A stretch of DNA of 64,000 bases, taken from assembly GCF_000527035.1 (NCBI RefSeq), contig NZ_AZUK01000001.1, positions 2,786,501 to 2,850,500 on the forward strand, in the 5' to 3' direction. Shown piece by piece: positions 52,154-62,101 of the stretch (position 1 is the first letter of the stretch; the number at the start of each line of letters is the position of its first letter). A program made the position numbers and the translations under genes. The notes beneath the pieces are model-generated. The model was not told the origin of the DNA and made no database searches. It saw only the letters and a list, made by a program, of their open reading frames with translations. This stretch comes from Tolumonas lignilytica. Its GTDB lineage: Bacteria; Pseudomonadota; Gammaproteobacteria; Enterobacterales; Aeromonadaceae.

Positions 52154-52933
52154 ATGCTGGCTGTGTTGTCTCCTGCCAAATCGTTGGATTACGAATCTCC
52201 GCTGACCACTTTGCGTTTTTCTGAACCTGTGTTGATGCATGAATCGGCATTGTTGATTGAAAAGCTTCGCCAGTTTACGCCTGCTGATATCGCTTCTCTG
52301 ATGAGTTTAAGTGACAAACTGGCTGGGCTGAATGTGGCTCGCTACGCAGAGTGGCAATCCATGGCGACACCTGCCAATGCCCGTCCGGCTTTGCTGGCGT
52401 TTAACGGCGATGTTTATACCGGATTGGCCGCGCAGGATTTTGATGATGCCGATCTGGATGTGGCGCAACAGCATATTCGTATTCTCTCCGGTTTGTATGG
52501 TCTGTTACGGCCGCTGGATTTATTGCAAGCATATCGACTGGAGATGGGCACTAAACTGGCTAATTCCCGCGGCAAGGATTTATATGCCTTCTGGGGCGAT
52601 ATCATTACCGAACATCTGAATCAGGCGTTGGCGGAACAAGGTGATGATGTCTTATTAAACCTGGCCTCGGACGAATATTTTAAATCGGTAAACGCGAAGA
52701 AACTGGCTGGCCGGGTGATCACGCCGGTATTTCAGGATGAGAAAAACGGGAAGTACAAAATCATTAGTTTCTATGCGAAAAAAGCGCGAGGGCTAATGGC
52801 GCGATATCTGGTGAAAAATCACCTGACTAAACCTGAACAGTTACGGAATTTCGATGTTGAAGGCTATGCCTTCTGTGAAGAACTATCGACGGAAAACAAG
52901 TGGGTGTTTCGTCGACCGGAAGGGGTGGTATAA
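52154..52933 (+). CDS. yaaA: Peroxide stress protein YaaA
   Basis: YaaA lowers free intracellular iron and protects DNA during hydrogen peroxide stress. The 259-residue protein starts [17 protein letters not shown], the family signature, and contains [57 protein letters not shown] and [17 protein letters not shown] (adjusted as [17 protein letters not shown]). The start at 52154 follows GAGGTG and matches the E. coli N terminus; the frame also opens at a TTG 6 bases upstream. It converges on srmB. Regulation by OxyR is known in E. coli, but no site is seen here. Confidence 0.94.
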   Translation: MLAVLSPAKSLDYESPLTTLRFSEPVLMHESALLIEKLRQFTPADIASLMSLSDKLAGLNVARYAEWQSMATPANARPALLAFNGDVYTGLAAQDFDDADLDVAQQHIRILSGLYGLLRPLDLLQAYRLEMGTKLANSRGKDLYAFWGDIITEHLNQALAEQGDDVLLNLASDEYFKSVNAKKLAGRVITPVFQDEKNGKYKIISFYAKKARGLMARYLVKNHLTKPEQLRNFDVEGYAFCEELSTENKWVFRRPEGVV

Positions 52934-52949
52934 CGATCATGGCAGATAG

Positions 52950-52975
52950 CGTCCGCCTGCATGTACAGGCGGACG
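52950..52975. terminator. Hairpin between convergent yaaA and srmB
   Basis: CGTCCGCCTG-CATGTA-CAGGCGGACG is a perfect 10-bp stem with no T run on either side. It lies between the two stop codons and is a likely bidirectional terminator. Confidence 0.65.
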
Positions 52976-52984
52976 AGTACAATT

Positions 52985-54322
52985 CTATTTATCGCTTCTA
53001 TCTTTATTAGCAGTTCCCTCTTTTGCTGCCGCTTTGGCTGCTTTCTCGGCGTGTTTTTTCGCCCAGTCGGGTTTGCCTTTATTCTTGGTAACGCGATGGC
53101 GGATCTTCTCTTTGGGTTTTGTATCCGTTTTTTTATCTTCGTCTTTCTTATCTTTTTTCTTCGTGGAGACTTTACTGATCTTATGTTGCGGACGCAGGCT
53201 ATCCACCACGCGGCGTAACATTTTTTCTTCGGTGTAACGTTCAACACGTTCCATCATGCCGACGTCATGCGCTTCAACCAGGTTGATGGCACAGCCTTTC
53301 TTACCCGCACGACCGGTACGACCGATACGATGCACATAGGTGTCGGCAGAACGAGGCATATCGTAGTTGAATACATGGCTGACATCCGGTAGGTCGATAC
53401 CACGCGCTGCCACGTCAGTCGCCACCAGAATTTTTACTTTGTCTGAACGGAAACGGCGCAGAGCGTCGATACGTTTTTCCTGCTCCATTTCACCACGCAG
53501 CCAGGCACAGTCGATACCACTGCCTTGTAACTGGCTGACCAGTTCTGCTAGTCGTTCGCGGGTTTTGACGAAGATGATGCTGCGCTGTACATCTTCCTGC
53601 TGCAAAAGATGCTTCAGGATTTTGAATTTGTGCTCGGCGGTATCAGCAAAATAGACCAGTTGCTGGATTTTTTTGCGTTCGCTGCGTGGCGGTTCAGCAA
53701 AAAATTCAGCTGGATCTTTCAGCAATTCTTCGGAAAAACTCTTCAGACCCGCCCCTTCCAGCGTAGCGGAGAACAGCATGGTCTGTTTGCGCCAGCGTGC
53801 TTCAGCGGCAATCCGATCGACATCACCGATAAAGCCCATGTCCAGCATGCGGTCTGCTTCGTCCAGTACCAGCACTTCAATATCACGGCTGTCAAAACGC
53901 TCGTCTTCGATGTATTGCATCAGACGGCCAGGGGTGGCAATCACGATATCGACCGTTTTTTCTAATGCCGGCAGTTGGGTCTCTTCGGCTACACCACCGA
54001 TGATGCTAGCAACTTTCATATGCGTGTGTGCTGCCAGTGCTTCGGCCTGTTCGGTGATCTGCAATGCCAGTTCACGGGTCGGTGTCAGGATCAGCGCCCG
54101 AGCCGGGCCGGGTCTGCGGCGCGGAAAGTCAAGCATGTGCTGCAGAATAGGCAGCAGAAACGCGGCTGTTTTACCGGTGCCGGTCGGAGCGGAAGCCATG
54201 ATGTCCCGTCCTTCCATCGCCACCGGAATCACCTGTGATTGAATGGTGGTTGGGCGTTTGAAACCGAGTTCTTCTACAGCCTGCAGCAGAACGGGATCCA
54301 ATTCTAAGGATTCAAAAGACAT
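52985..54322 (-). CDS. srmB: ATP-dependent RNA helicase SrmB
   Basis: SrmB is a DEAD-box RNA helicase that helps assemble the large ribosomal subunit. The Q motif is at FKRPTTIQSQVIP, motif I ASAPTGTGKTAA (about residues 44-55), motif II DEADRMLDMGF, motif III SATL, motif V ATDVAARGIDLPDV and motif VI HRIGRTGRAGKKG. The C terminus after about 380 is a long Lys/Asp/Glu-rich tail (KKKDKKDEDKKTD), typical of SrmB. Length is 445 residues (444 in E. coli). It is divergent from trmN6, the same arrangement as E. coli srmB-yfiC. Confidence 0.95.
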   Translation of the reverse strand: MSFESLELDPVLLQAVEELGFKRPTTIQSQVIPVAMEGRDIMASAPTGTGKTAAFLLPILQHMLDFPRRRPGPARALILTPTRELALQITEQAEALAAHTHMKVASIIGGVAEETQLPALEKTVDIVIATPGRLMQYIEDERFDSRDIEVLVLDEADRMLDMGFIGDVDRIAAEARWRKQTMLFSATLEGAGLKSFSEELLKDPAEFFAEPPRSERKKIQQLVYFADTAEHKFKILKHLLQQEDVQRSIIFVKTRERLAELVSQLQGSGIDCAWLRGEMEQEKRIDALRRFRSDKVKILVATDVAARGIDLPDVSHVFNYDMPRSADTYVHRIGRTGRAGKKGCAINLVEAHDVGMMERVERYTEEKMLRRVVDSLRPQHKISKVSTKKKDKKDEDKKTDTKPKEKIRHRVTKNKGKPDWAKKHAEKAAKAAAKEGTANKDRSDK

Positions 54323-54428
54323 AAACGACTTCCTGACTTACAAATGAGGGCGCACATTATAGGCAAGTATGGAGTAAAATTCGCAGCTATTTTAGTGTTG
54401 CAGATAATTCAATAGAAGAAAGGTTTTC

Positions 54429-55142
54429 ATGGGCGGTCATAGTTTTACGTTTAAGCAGTTTCATATCGAACAGGATCGCTGCGCGATGAAGGTGGGAACC
54501 GACAGTATTGTTCTCGGATGCTGGACTCCGGTGGGAGGGGCCAAGCGTATTCTGGATATTGGTACCGGCACTGGCATCCTAGCGCTGATGCTAGCACAAC
54601 GGACCCACCAAGAGGTTCAAATCGACGCGGTAGAGCTGGATCCGGAAGCCGTCAGACAAGCGGAAGAAAATATCAATGCCTCACCCTGGCGGGAGCGGAT
54701 CCGGGTATTCCGACATGACATTCGTACCTATCAGGCGCCGCATTATGATCTGATCATCAGCAACCCGCCTTATTTTGTGCATGGGCAGAGTCTGCCTGAT
54801 GCGGCTCGGCAGTTGGCCCGGCATACGGAGGCGTTGGATCATGCGTCGTTGCTGGAAAGCGCCGCCCGTCTGTTAACGCCGTTTGGAAAACTGGCCTTGG
54901 TTTTACCGGTGGCACAAGGGGATGCGCTGATTGCACTGGCCATGCAACAGGGTTGGCATTTACAACAACGCTGCTGGGTTGAAACCAAACGCGGCAAAGA
55001 ACCCAATCTGATGCTGTTATTGCTGAGTCGTAAATCAGTGGAAACGGAAGAGGAGCAACTTTGTCTGCGTGAAATCGACAACCGTTACTCCCCGGAGTTT
55101 ATTGCGCTGGCTGATGAATTTTACCTGCGGATGTCGGCTTAA
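54429..55142 (+). CDS. trmN6: tRNA1(Val) (adenine-37-N6)-methyltransferase
   Basis: TrmN6 (YfiC) methylates the N6 of A37 in tRNA-Val. It has the N-terminal [25 protein letters not shown], the SAM-binding motif [18 protein letters not shown] (about 38-55), [14 protein letters not shown] and the catalytic NPPYF (in [15 protein letters not shown], about 112-126) of N6-adenine methyltransferases. Length is 237 residues. It is divergent from srmB and overlaps fldB at the stop codons by 4 bases. Confidence 0.95.
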   Translation: MGGHSFTFKQFHIEQDRCAMKVGTDSIVLGCWTPVGGAKRILDIGTGTGILALMLAQRTHQEVQIDAVELDPEAVRQAEENINASPWRERIRVFRHDIRTYQAPHYDLIISNPPYFVHGQSLPDAARQLARHTEALDHASLLESAARLLTPFGKLALVLPVAQGDALIALAMQQGWHLQQRCWVETKRGKEPNLMLLLLSRKSVETEEEQLCLREIDNRYSPEFIALADEFYLRMSA

Positions 55143-55654
55143 AGCTGGGCAATTTCTTCCAGCACCTGTTGTAACCACTGATTCAAGCGTGCGTCGGTTT
55201 GTTCATACTGGGTGATCTCATCCAGTGCCAGACCGACGAAGTAACTGCCATCGGCAACCAGTGCTTTTGAGGCTTCAAATTCATAGCCTTCGTTGGGCCA
55301 GTAACCGACGATTTGGCAGCTTTTGGCCAGCAGTTTGTCATGCAGCAATCCCATGGCGTCTAAAAACCATTCGCCATAGGTGCCCTGATCGCCCAACCCG
55401 AATAAAGCCACGATTTTTCCGGTTAGATCGACCTGGTCGATCACATCCCAGTTATTGGCCCAGTCCGTCTGGATTTCACCAAAATCCCAAGTCGGAATGC
55501 CCAGAAACAGAATGGCATAGTCTTCCATTTTACTGACGGGCGTATCCGCGAGATTATGAATGGTAACGAGATCCGCACCGAGGGTGGACTGGATTTTTTC
55601 TGCAATAATTTCGGTATAGCAAGTGCTGGAGCCGTAAAACAGACCAATTTGCAT
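55139..55654 (-). CDS. fldB: Flavodoxin FldB
   Basis: FldB is a long-chain flavodoxin, an FMN electron carrier. The N-terminal [21 protein letters not shown] has the FMN phosphate loop (GSSTCYTE). The second FMN-contact motif is [16 protein letters not shown], and a third ([25 protein letters not shown]) is FldB-typical. Length is 171 residues. The gene is divergent from xerD with 78 bases between starts, as in E. coli. It converges on trmN6 at its stop. Confidence 0.95.
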   Translation of the reverse strand: MQIGLFYGSSTCYTEIIAEKIQSTLGADLVTIHNLADTPVSKMEDYAILFLGIPTWDFGEIQTDWANNWDVIDQVDLTGKIVALFGLGDQGTYGEWFLDAMGLLHDKLLAKSCQIVGYWPNEGYEFEASKALVADGSYFVGLALDEITQYEQTDARLNQWLQQVLEEIAQL

Positions 55655-55732
55655 AATGATTTCCAGACAACAAAACAGATTCCATGTTACAAAAGCACAG
55701 GGCGGATCGCCAATAAAGGTAACAAATTAATA

Positions 55733-56626
55733 ATGAAACAAGATAACCCGCTGATTGAACAATTTCTGGATATGCTATGGCTGGAACGCGGACTTTCGGA
55801 TAATACGCTCTCTTCTTATCGCACGGATTTGTATAAGCTCAACGACTGGCTGGACAGTAAAGGATCGTCATATCTGACGCTCGATACGCTGTTATTGCAT
55901 ACCTATCTGGCCTGGCGAATTGATCAGGGATTTAAAGCGACTTCCACCGCTCGTTTACTCAGTGCCTTGCGGCGTTTTTACCAATATCTGATCCGGGAAC
56001 AATTACGGGCGGATGATCCGACCGTGGCGCTGGATGGCCCGAAACTGCCGTTGCGACTGCCCAAAGACATCAGTGAAGAGCAGGTAGATGCGTTACTGGC
56101 AGAACCCAATGTGGCTGATCCCATCGAGTTGCGTGATAAAGCCATGCTGGAACTTTTGTATGCCACGGGATTGCGTGTGTCGGAGCTGGTTGGGTTGCAG
56201 ATGCACCAGTTGGCTGGCAATTTGGCCTATGTGCGCGTAACGGGAAAAGGAAACAAGGATCGTCTGGTTCCGACCGGGGAAGAAGCGCAGTATTGGATCG
56301 AGCGATTCATGCGTGAGGGCCGGATGACGTTATTGCATGAACAATCATCGGATGTATTGTTTCCGTCTAACCGGGCACAGCATATGACCCGGCAAACATT
56401 TTGGCATCGCATCAAGCTCTATGCCGTCCGTGCCAATATCAATTCTGACTTATCCCCGCATACCCTGCGACATGCTTTTGCCACGCATTTGTTAAATCAC
56501 GGCGCGGACTTACGTGTCGTGCAGATGTTGTTGGGGCATTCGGATTTATCCACGACGCAGATCTATACTCATGTTGCGCAGGCTCGCTTGCAGGAACTGC
56601 ATCAGGAACATCATCCGCGTGCATGA
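55733..56626 (+). CDS. xerD: Tyrosine recombinase XerD
   Basis: XerD works with XerC to resolve chromosome dimers at dif. All catalytic residues have the expected positions using the ATG at 55733: R148 (ATGLRVSELVGL), K172 (VTGKGNKDR), H243 and R246 (SPHTLRHAF), H269 (LLGHSDL) and Y278 (TTQIYTHV). The C-terminal helix (ARLQELHQEHHPRA) is the XerC-interacting tail. Length is 297 residues, against 298 in E. coli. The longer frame (to 55556) overlaps fldB and is not coding. It lies 19 bases upstream of the DUF4139 gene. Confidence 0.97.
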   Translation: MKQDNPLIEQFLDMLWLERGLSDNTLSSYRTDLYKLNDWLDSKGSSYLTLDTLLLHTYLAWRIDQGFKATSTARLLSALRRFYQYLIREQLRADDPTVALDGPKLPLRLPKDISEEQVDALLAEPNVADPIELRDKAMLELLYATGLRVSELVGLQMHQLAGNLAYVRVTGKGNKDRLVPTGEEAQYWIERFMREGRMTLLHEQSSDVLFPSNRAQHMTRQTFWHRIKLYAVRANINSDLSPHTLRHAFATHLLNHGADLRVVQMLLGHSDLSTTQIYTHVAQARLQELHQEHHPRA

Positions 56627-56645
56627 CACATTACGGGAGCGATCC

Positions 56646-58280
56646 ATGCTTAATAATATGCTTGATAAAAAGACACGTATTTTTTCATTCAGTTTACTGG
56701 CACTGATGATGTCATCCGCGATGGCGGAACAAGTCGTGGAAAGTCAGATCTCGGCGGTGACTGTGTATCCTGCCTCTGCGACGGTCACCCGCACGTTTTC
56801 CGTTGAGTTGCCGGCAGGCCCTCAGACGGTTGTGATCACCGGGTTGCCATCAACACTGGATGAAAACTCACTGCGGATCACAGGCAGCGGTGATAAGAAC
56901 AGTGTTGTCAGCAACATTGAAATTAAAAATGAGATCCGCAGTGAGCTGGTGCTTCCCCGGGCGAAAGAATTACAAGATAAACTGATTGCACAACAAGATC
57001 AGTTGGCATTGTTGCAGGCTGACAAGCTGGCATTGAATACGCAGCAAACGTATCTGCAAAAGCTGGCTGAACATGGCGGGAGTGGTCATTCCGATAATAA
57101 ATCGTCAGACAGCAACGCGGCGCAATGGCGTACCGAATGGCAAACGCTGGGTTCAGGAATGAAAGAAATTGGTGCGGCCAAAGTGTCGCTGGCCAAGGAC
57201 ATCCGGGAATTAAAGCAGCAGATTGACAGCACACAACGTGAGCTCGAACAGATCAATAACCGCCAGCAGGATAAGAAAATTGCGGTGGTTCATTTGCAAT
57301 CAGGTGGTGGTAAGTTGCTGATGAAACTGAATTATCAGTTAAATCAGGCGGGCTGGTATCCGGTGTATGATGCCAATCTGGATACACGACAAGGTAAACT
57401 GGCCGTGACACAGGCGGCGTATGTGCAGCAGAATAGCGGTGAAAACTGGGAGGGTGTGGCATTGACCCTGTCTACCTTGCAACCCAGTTCGGCGGTTGAA
57501 CCGCCCAAGCTATCGAGCTGGTGGATTGATTATCAACACCCGGTCGCCCGAAATACCTTATTGAAATCAGCACCGCAGATGGCCGATGGTGCCAGTACGG
57601 AGATGATGTTGTCTGCCGCACCTGTCGCAGAACAACCGACATTGGTAGTGGATAGTGGTTACCATGTTTCCTATCAGGTGCCGGGAAAAATCAGCATCAA
57701 TTCCAGTGTTGAAAAACAGCGGGTCATGCTGCAACAGCAGCAATGGCCTATCACGCTGAGTTTACTGGCCGTACCGCGGCTGGATACCCATGCATATCTG
57801 TACACCAAAGTGGAAAATCCATCCGCTACGCCATTATTGGCCGGCGAATGGCGGTTGCAACGGGATGGTGTCAGCGTGGGTAAGCTCGCGCAGCCATCGT
57901 TGGCACCTAAGGCTCAAATTTCACTGGGCTTCGGTGTGGATGATGCGGTCACACTGGATTGGCAGACGATAAAGAATGAGGCCGGAGAAACCGGCGTACT
58001 GAATAAACAACAAACAGTACAGCGCCACTATCAGTTAAAAGCCACCAACGGCCATGACAAACCGATGATGCTGACCGTATTGGATAGCTGGCCGACATCG
58101 AAACAACAGGATATCAAGGTCTCTGTGCTGGAAGGGACGGTCGCGCCGAAAGAACAGAATGTGAATCAGCAGGCAGGCGTTCAGCGGTGGGAATTGCCGT
58201 TGCCAGCCGGTAAGTCGGTGACACTCGACACCGGTTATCAGGTGACTTATCCGCAAGACAAGCAAATTGACAATCTTTGA
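56646..58280 (+). CDS. DUF4139/DUF4140 domain exported protein (MuiA-like)
   Basis: The 544-residue protein matches the DUF4139 architecture of mucoidy inhibitor-type proteins. A signal peptide (SFSLLALMMSSAMA, cleavage about residue 26) is followed by a DUF4140 domain (AVTVYPASATVTRTFSVELPAGPQTVVITGLP). A coiled-coil helical region follows (ELQDKLIAQQDQLALLQADK, KDIRELKQQIDSTQRELEQI). The DUF4139 domain starts at YQLNQAGWYPVYDANLDTRQGKL (about 220) and ends LPAGKSVTLDTGYQVTYP. It lies where E. coli has dsbC, between xerD and recJ. GGGAG precedes the ATG; the frame upstream overlaps xerD. Function is unknown. Confidence 0.85.
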   Translation: MLNNMLDKKTRIFSFSLLALMMSSAMAEQVVESQISAVTVYPASATVTRTFSVELPAGPQTVVITGLPSTLDENSLRITGSGDKNSVVSNIEIKNEIRSELVLPRAKELQDKLIAQQDQLALLQADKLALNTQQTYLQKLAEHGGSGHSDNKSSDSNAAQWRTEWQTLGSGMKEIGAAKVSLAKDIRELKQQIDSTQRELEQINNRQQDKKIAVVHLQSGGGKLLMKLNYQLNQAGWYPVYDANLDTRQGKLAVTQAAYVQQNSGENWEGVALTLSTLQPSSAVEPPKLSSWWIDYQHPVARNTLLKSAPQMADGASTEMMLSAAPVAEQPTLVVDSGYHVSYQVPGKISINSSVEKQRVMLQQQQWPITLSLLAVPRLDTHAYLYTKVENPSATPLLAGEWRLQRDGVSVGKLAQPSLAPKAQISLGFGVDDAVTLDWQTIKNEAGETGVLNKQQTVQRHYQLKATNGHDKPMMLTVLDSWPTSKQQDIKVSVLEGTVAPKEQNVNQQAGVQRWELPLPAGKSVTLDTGYQVTYPQDKQIDNL

Positions 58281-58304
58281 ACGCATTAATCATACAGATA
58301 ATTC

Positions 58305-60035
58305 ATGATGACTTTTAAACTTCGTCGCCGCCCACAGGTGGATGACTCTTTTTTACCGGCGGAGATTCCTGCCCGTCTGCGTCAGATTTACGCCAGCCGG
58401 GGGATCTCGCACCCTGATGAATTAAACCGCTCAGCCAGTCATTTGCTGGCACCGCAAGGGCTTAAAGATTTACCGCAGGCGCTCGCCTTGCTGACCGAGG
58501 CATTAGAGCAGCAGCAACAGATTGTCATCGTGGGTGATTTTGACTGTGATGGCGCAACCAGTACAGCCCTGATGATGCTGGCCTTAAGGGCGATGGGGGC
58601 GCAAAACGTAGCTTATCTGGTGCCTAACCGTTTTGAATACGGTTATGGCTTAAGCCCGGAAATTGCCATGCTGGCGGCACAACAACACGCAGAATTGCTG
58701 ATCACGGTGGATAACGGGATTTCCAGTCTGGCGGGAGTTGACGTGGCGCGGCAGCAGGGGATGAAGGTATTGATCACCGATCATCATTTACCCGGTGCGG
58801 AATTGCCACACGCCGATGCCATCGTGAATCCCAATCAGCAAGGCTGCGGGTTCGGTTCGGGTAATCTGGCGGGCGTCGGTGTTGCCTTTTATCTGATGGC
58901 GGCATTACGCAGCCATCTGCTGCAGCTTGGCTGGTTTGCCCAAAAGAACATCACGCCACCGAATGTGGCAGATTATCTGGATCTGGTAGCGCTGGGAACC
59001 GTCGCCGATGTGGTGGCGCTGGATAACAACAATCGGATATTGGTGTATCAAGGTTTACAGCGCATCCGTGCCGGGAAATGCCGGGCCGGGATCAAGGCAC
59101 TATGTGAAGTGGCCGGACGCGATCTCTCACGGCTGACCGCCAACGATCTGGGCTATTTTCTCGGCCCGCGATTGAATGCGGTCGGGCGTCTGGATGATAT
59201 GACCATGGGGATTGCCTGTCTGCTCTCTAATGATGAGACTGTGGCGCGTCATCTGGCTTCGCAGATGGATGCACTCAATCAGGAACGCAAGGCCATCGAA
59301 GGCAGTATGCAACAGGAAGCGCTGGCGACCCTGTCTCGTCTGAAAGCGTTGGAGGGGGATTTGCCCGCTGCATTGGTGCTGCATCAGGATGACTGGCATC
59401 AGGGGGTCGTGGGTTTGGTGGCCTCCCGGATCAAAGAACAGTATCACCGTCCGGTATTTGCATTTGCTGAAAGTAGTGACGAGGAACTGAAAGGTTCCGG
59501 GCGTTCAATTCCCGGTCTGCATATGCGTGATGCTCTGGAACGCTTAGATCAACTGCATCCGGGGCTGATCAGTAAATATGGCGGTCATGCGATGGCGGCA
59601 GGGTTGTCGTTACCTAAAGCAAGTCTGGTACCTTTCCGTGAGCGATTTACGGCACTGGTTGCCGAATGGCTAACTGAAGAGCAATTAACGGGCATCGTAT
59701 TAACCGATGGGGAATTGTTTCCGCAGGAGTTCTCGCTGGAGATGGTTGAAGCATTACGTAACGCCGGGCCTTGGGGGCAAGCGTTTCCTGAACCATGTTT
59801 TGATGGAGTGTTCCATCTGAAGCATCAGAAACTGGTTGGCAGCAAACATCTTAAAATGGAAGTGGAAGTACCGAATGGGCCACGACTCGATGCGATTGCA
59901 TTCAATGTTGATCTTGCTCGCTGGCCGGATGCATCGGTCGGACAAGTGCAGTTAGTCTATCGTCTGGATATCAATGAATGGCGAGGTCAGCGTTCCGTTC
60001 AGCTTCTGGTGGAACAGTTAGTGGCTGTCAGATAA
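58305..60035 (+). CDS. recJ: Single-stranded-DNA-specific exonuclease RecJ
   Basis: RecJ is a 5'-3' exonuclease on single-stranded DNA used in recombination and mismatch repair. The DHH catalytic motifs are present: VIVGDFDCDGATSTALMM (about 72-90), LLITVDNGISS, VLITDHHLPG and NLAGVGVAFYL. The DHHA1 region (GRSIPGLHMRDALERLDQLHP, GGHAMAAGLSL) follows, then an OB-like C-terminal domain. Length is 576 residues. It lies 24 bases after the DUF4139 gene. A terminator hairpin follows, mainly for the gene on the other strand. Confidence 0.96.
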   Translation: MMTFKLRRRPQVDDSFLPAEIPARLRQIYASRGISHPDELNRSASHLLAPQGLKDLPQALALLTEALEQQQQIVIVGDFDCDGATSTALMMLALRAMGAQNVAYLVPNRFEYGYGLSPEIAMLAAQQHAELLITVDNGISSLAGVDVARQQGMKVLITDHHLPGAELPHADAIVNPNQQGCGFGSGNLAGVGVAFYLMAALRSHLLQLGWFAQKNITPPNVADYLDLVALGTVADVVALDNNNRILVYQGLQRIRAGKCRAGIKALCEVAGRDLSRLTANDLGYFLGPRLNAVGRLDDMTMGIACLLSNDETVARHLASQMDALNQERKAIEGSMQQEALATLSRLKALEGDLPAALVLHQDDWHQGVVGLVASRIKEQYHRPVFAFAESSDEELKGSGRSIPGLHMRDALERLDQLHPGLISKYGGHAMAAGLSLPKASLVPFRERFTALVAEWLTEEQLTGIVLTDGELFPQEFSLEMVEALRNAGPWGQAFPEPCFDGVFHLKHQKLVGSKHLKMEVEVPNGPRLDAIAFNVDLARWPDASVGQVQLVYRLDINEWRGQRSVQLLVEQLVAVR

Positions 60036-60040
60036 TAAAA

Positions 60041-60059
60041 AGCCCCGCAGAGCGGGGCT
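60041..60059 (-). terminator. Terminator after the 60078 chemotaxis gene
   Basis: AGCCCCGC-AGA-GCGGGGCT is an 8-bp GC stem. On the minus strand it is followed by TTTTTATTATC, making it a rho-independent terminator for the chemotaxis gene. It is also the first hairpin after recJ. Confidence 0.9.
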
Positions 60060-60077
60060 GGAAGATCCTTTTACGGT

Positions 60078-61946
60078 TTACAAAATAAAATGCGCCACCT
60101 TGCTGCTGAGATCGGCGGCATGTGCTTGCAGATTTTTAGCATCTTCCTGCGCATGCACCGCATCTGTAGCCAGTTCATCGGCGACATCCTTAACGGCAGT
60201 CACGTTCGTGGTGATTTCACCTGTAACATGACTTTGTTCTTCTGCCGCTGTTGCAATCTGGTTGGCCATATCGGAAATGGAGCTTACCGCACGCGTTATT
60301 TCCTCTAATGCGGCAGAGGCATCCAGCGCATCCTGCACACTGTGAGCGGCCATATCCTGACTTTTAGCCATAATGCTGACGGCTTTCTGCGTGGTGCGTT
60401 GCAAGGTCTCAATGGTGGATTGAATTTCAGTGGTGGAGGCCGCTGTGCGTTGTGATAGCACGCGAACTTCATCGGCTACCACGGCGAAGCCACGCCCTTG
60501 CTCACCGGCACGCGCTGCTTCAATGGCGGCATTCAGTGCCAGCAGATTGGTTTGTTCCGCAATTCCCTGAATGGTTGCCAGAATGCCGCTAATTTCCTGC
60601 GCATGACGCTCCAGTTGTGCAATAACTTCGGTGGCATCAGAGACACCATCTGAAAGTTGGCTGATCGATTGCCGCGTTTTATTAACCAGCGATTTACCAG
60701 CCTCACTGCTTTCTGATGATTGGATAGCGGCGGCTGCAGTACGCTCTGCATTACCGGCAATTTCCTGGGTGGCGGAAGCCATTTCCGTCACGGCGGTTGC
60801 GACCATCGTGATTTCTTGTTGCTGGCGACTGAGTTCATGAACAGATGTCTGGCTACGTTTTAAACCCTGATCTGCATCATCATCGATGCTGCTTGCCAAT
60901 GAACGAATATGCGTGATCAACTCATGCAGACTGCCGACAAAGCGGTTGAAATTGGTTGCCAGCAGGCCAATTTCATCCTGATGGCTGAGAGGGATACGCT
61001 GGGTCAGATCCCCTTTACCGTCAGCTATCGTTTGTAACGCGCTGGAGACGGTTTTCAGTGGTTTAAACAGGTAGTTGATCAAAAGGCTGAGCGCCAGACT
61101 GAAAATGCCGCCGATCACCAATGCAATCAAGATCTGCTGGAGCAGTTTGCTGTAAAGCGGGGCCATCAGGGTCGTTTTATCCAGCGCAAATAGAATATTC
61201 CATTCGGTGTTAGGCACTGGAACGGTCAAGACGAGTTTTTCCGCATCACCAATGTGAATAGATTGCAGGCTATTACTTTGGATCGATTGCTCTAAAAAAG
61301 CTGGCGTAATATCGGGGGTTAATTCGCTGACCGGTTTTAGAATTCGATTTTTATCTTTATAGGCGATTAACGTTCCATCTTTAAGCAGCAACATGGCTTC
61401 GCCATTGGCCTGAATATTGAGGTTATTGATGGTATTAATAATGCTATCAATATCAATTACCCCAGATACCACACCATGACTAACCGGGGCAGAAAAGGCC
61501 ACGATCAGTTTTTTCATCGATGCGCTGATATAGGGTTTGGATAATGTGGGCTGACCGGCTGCCTTGGTGTCTTTGTACCAGTCCCGTTTTCTGGGGTCAT
61601 AACTGGTACGATCAATGGTCGGATCCGCATCAACCATCTTGCCGTTTTCATCACCATAAAAGGCCAGCGCAAAATTACCTGAGGTACGAGCCTGCACTAA
61701 ATGGCTGACCAAGTCCGGGCTATCAACGGTGTCACTTAACCCTTTGATAATACTGTGTCGTACACTAACCCAATCGCTGATACCCCGCGAGATCTCTGTG
61801 CCTACACTCTTCAGATTTTGATAGCTTTGTTGTAACAACAGGTTCTTTTGTGAGGAATAAAAGGTGGTAGAAAGTAAAACAATAATAGTCAGAATAGCCA
61901 GATTAACGAGTAGCAGAATCTTGGCTTTCAGTGAATGTTTGAACAT
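60078..61946 (-). CDS. Methyl-accepting chemotaxis protein with dCache-type sensor
   Basis: A transmembrane chemoreceptor of 622 residues. One transmembrane helix is at the N terminus ([20 protein letters not shown], about 10-29), followed by a periplasmic dCache-type ligand domain (about 35-270; key [15 protein letters not shown] and SKPYISASM). A second helix ([22 protein letters not shown]) precedes a HAMP domain and a methyl-accepting domain. The signalling tip is [38 protein letters not shown]. There is no C-terminal NWETF-type tether. It lies beside a paralogue (62102) with a nearly identical signalling half. The ligand is unknown. Confidence 0.93.
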   Translation of the reverse strand: MFKHSLKAKILLLVNLAILTIIVLLSTTFYSSQKNLLLQQSYQNLKSVGTEISRGISDWVSVRHSIIKGLSDTVDSPDLVSHLVQARTSGNFALAFYGDENGKMVDADPTIDRTSYDPRKRDWYKDTKAAGQPTLSKPYISASMKKLIVAFSAPVSHGVVSGVIDIDSIINTINNLNIQANGEAMLLLKDGTLIAYKDKNRILKPVSELTPDITPAFLEQSIQSNSLQSIHIGDAEKLVLTVPVPNTEWNILFALDKTTLMAPLYSKLLQQILIALVIGGIFSLALSLLINYLFKPLKTVSSALQTIADGKGDLTQRIPLSHQDEIGLLATNFNRFVGSLHELITHIRSLASSIDDDADQGLKRSQTSVHELSRQQQEITMVATAVTEMASATQEIAGNAERTAAAAIQSSESSEAGKSLVNKTRQSISQLSDGVSDATEVIAQLERHAQEISGILATIQGIAEQTNLLALNAAIEAARAGEQGRGFAVVADEVRVLSQRTAASTTEIQSTIETLQRTTQKAVSIMAKSQDMAAHSVQDALDASAALEEITRAVSSISDMANQIATAAEEQSHVTGEITTNVTAVKDVADELATDAVHAQEDAKNLQAHAADLSSKVAHFIL

Positions 61947-62046
61947 AGAGCAGATCTCTTAAGATGTAGTCATCTCTATAAGCATAGATGAGTTTTGTTA
62001 AACGATAATGTAACTACAGTCCGGTTTTGTCTGGTTTAAATAAATT

Positions 62047-62077
62047 AAAAAGCCAGTATTTTCAAAATACTGGCTTT
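62047..62077 (-). terminator. Terminator between the two chemotaxis genes
   Basis: AAAGCCAGTATTTT and AAAATACTGGCTTT form a 14-bp inverted repeat around a single C, followed on the minus strand by TTTTTAATTT. It ends the 62102 transcript and separates it from the 60078 gene. Confidence 0.9.
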
Positions 62078-62101
62078 CTACATACTGCAATATCAGCGGT
62101 A

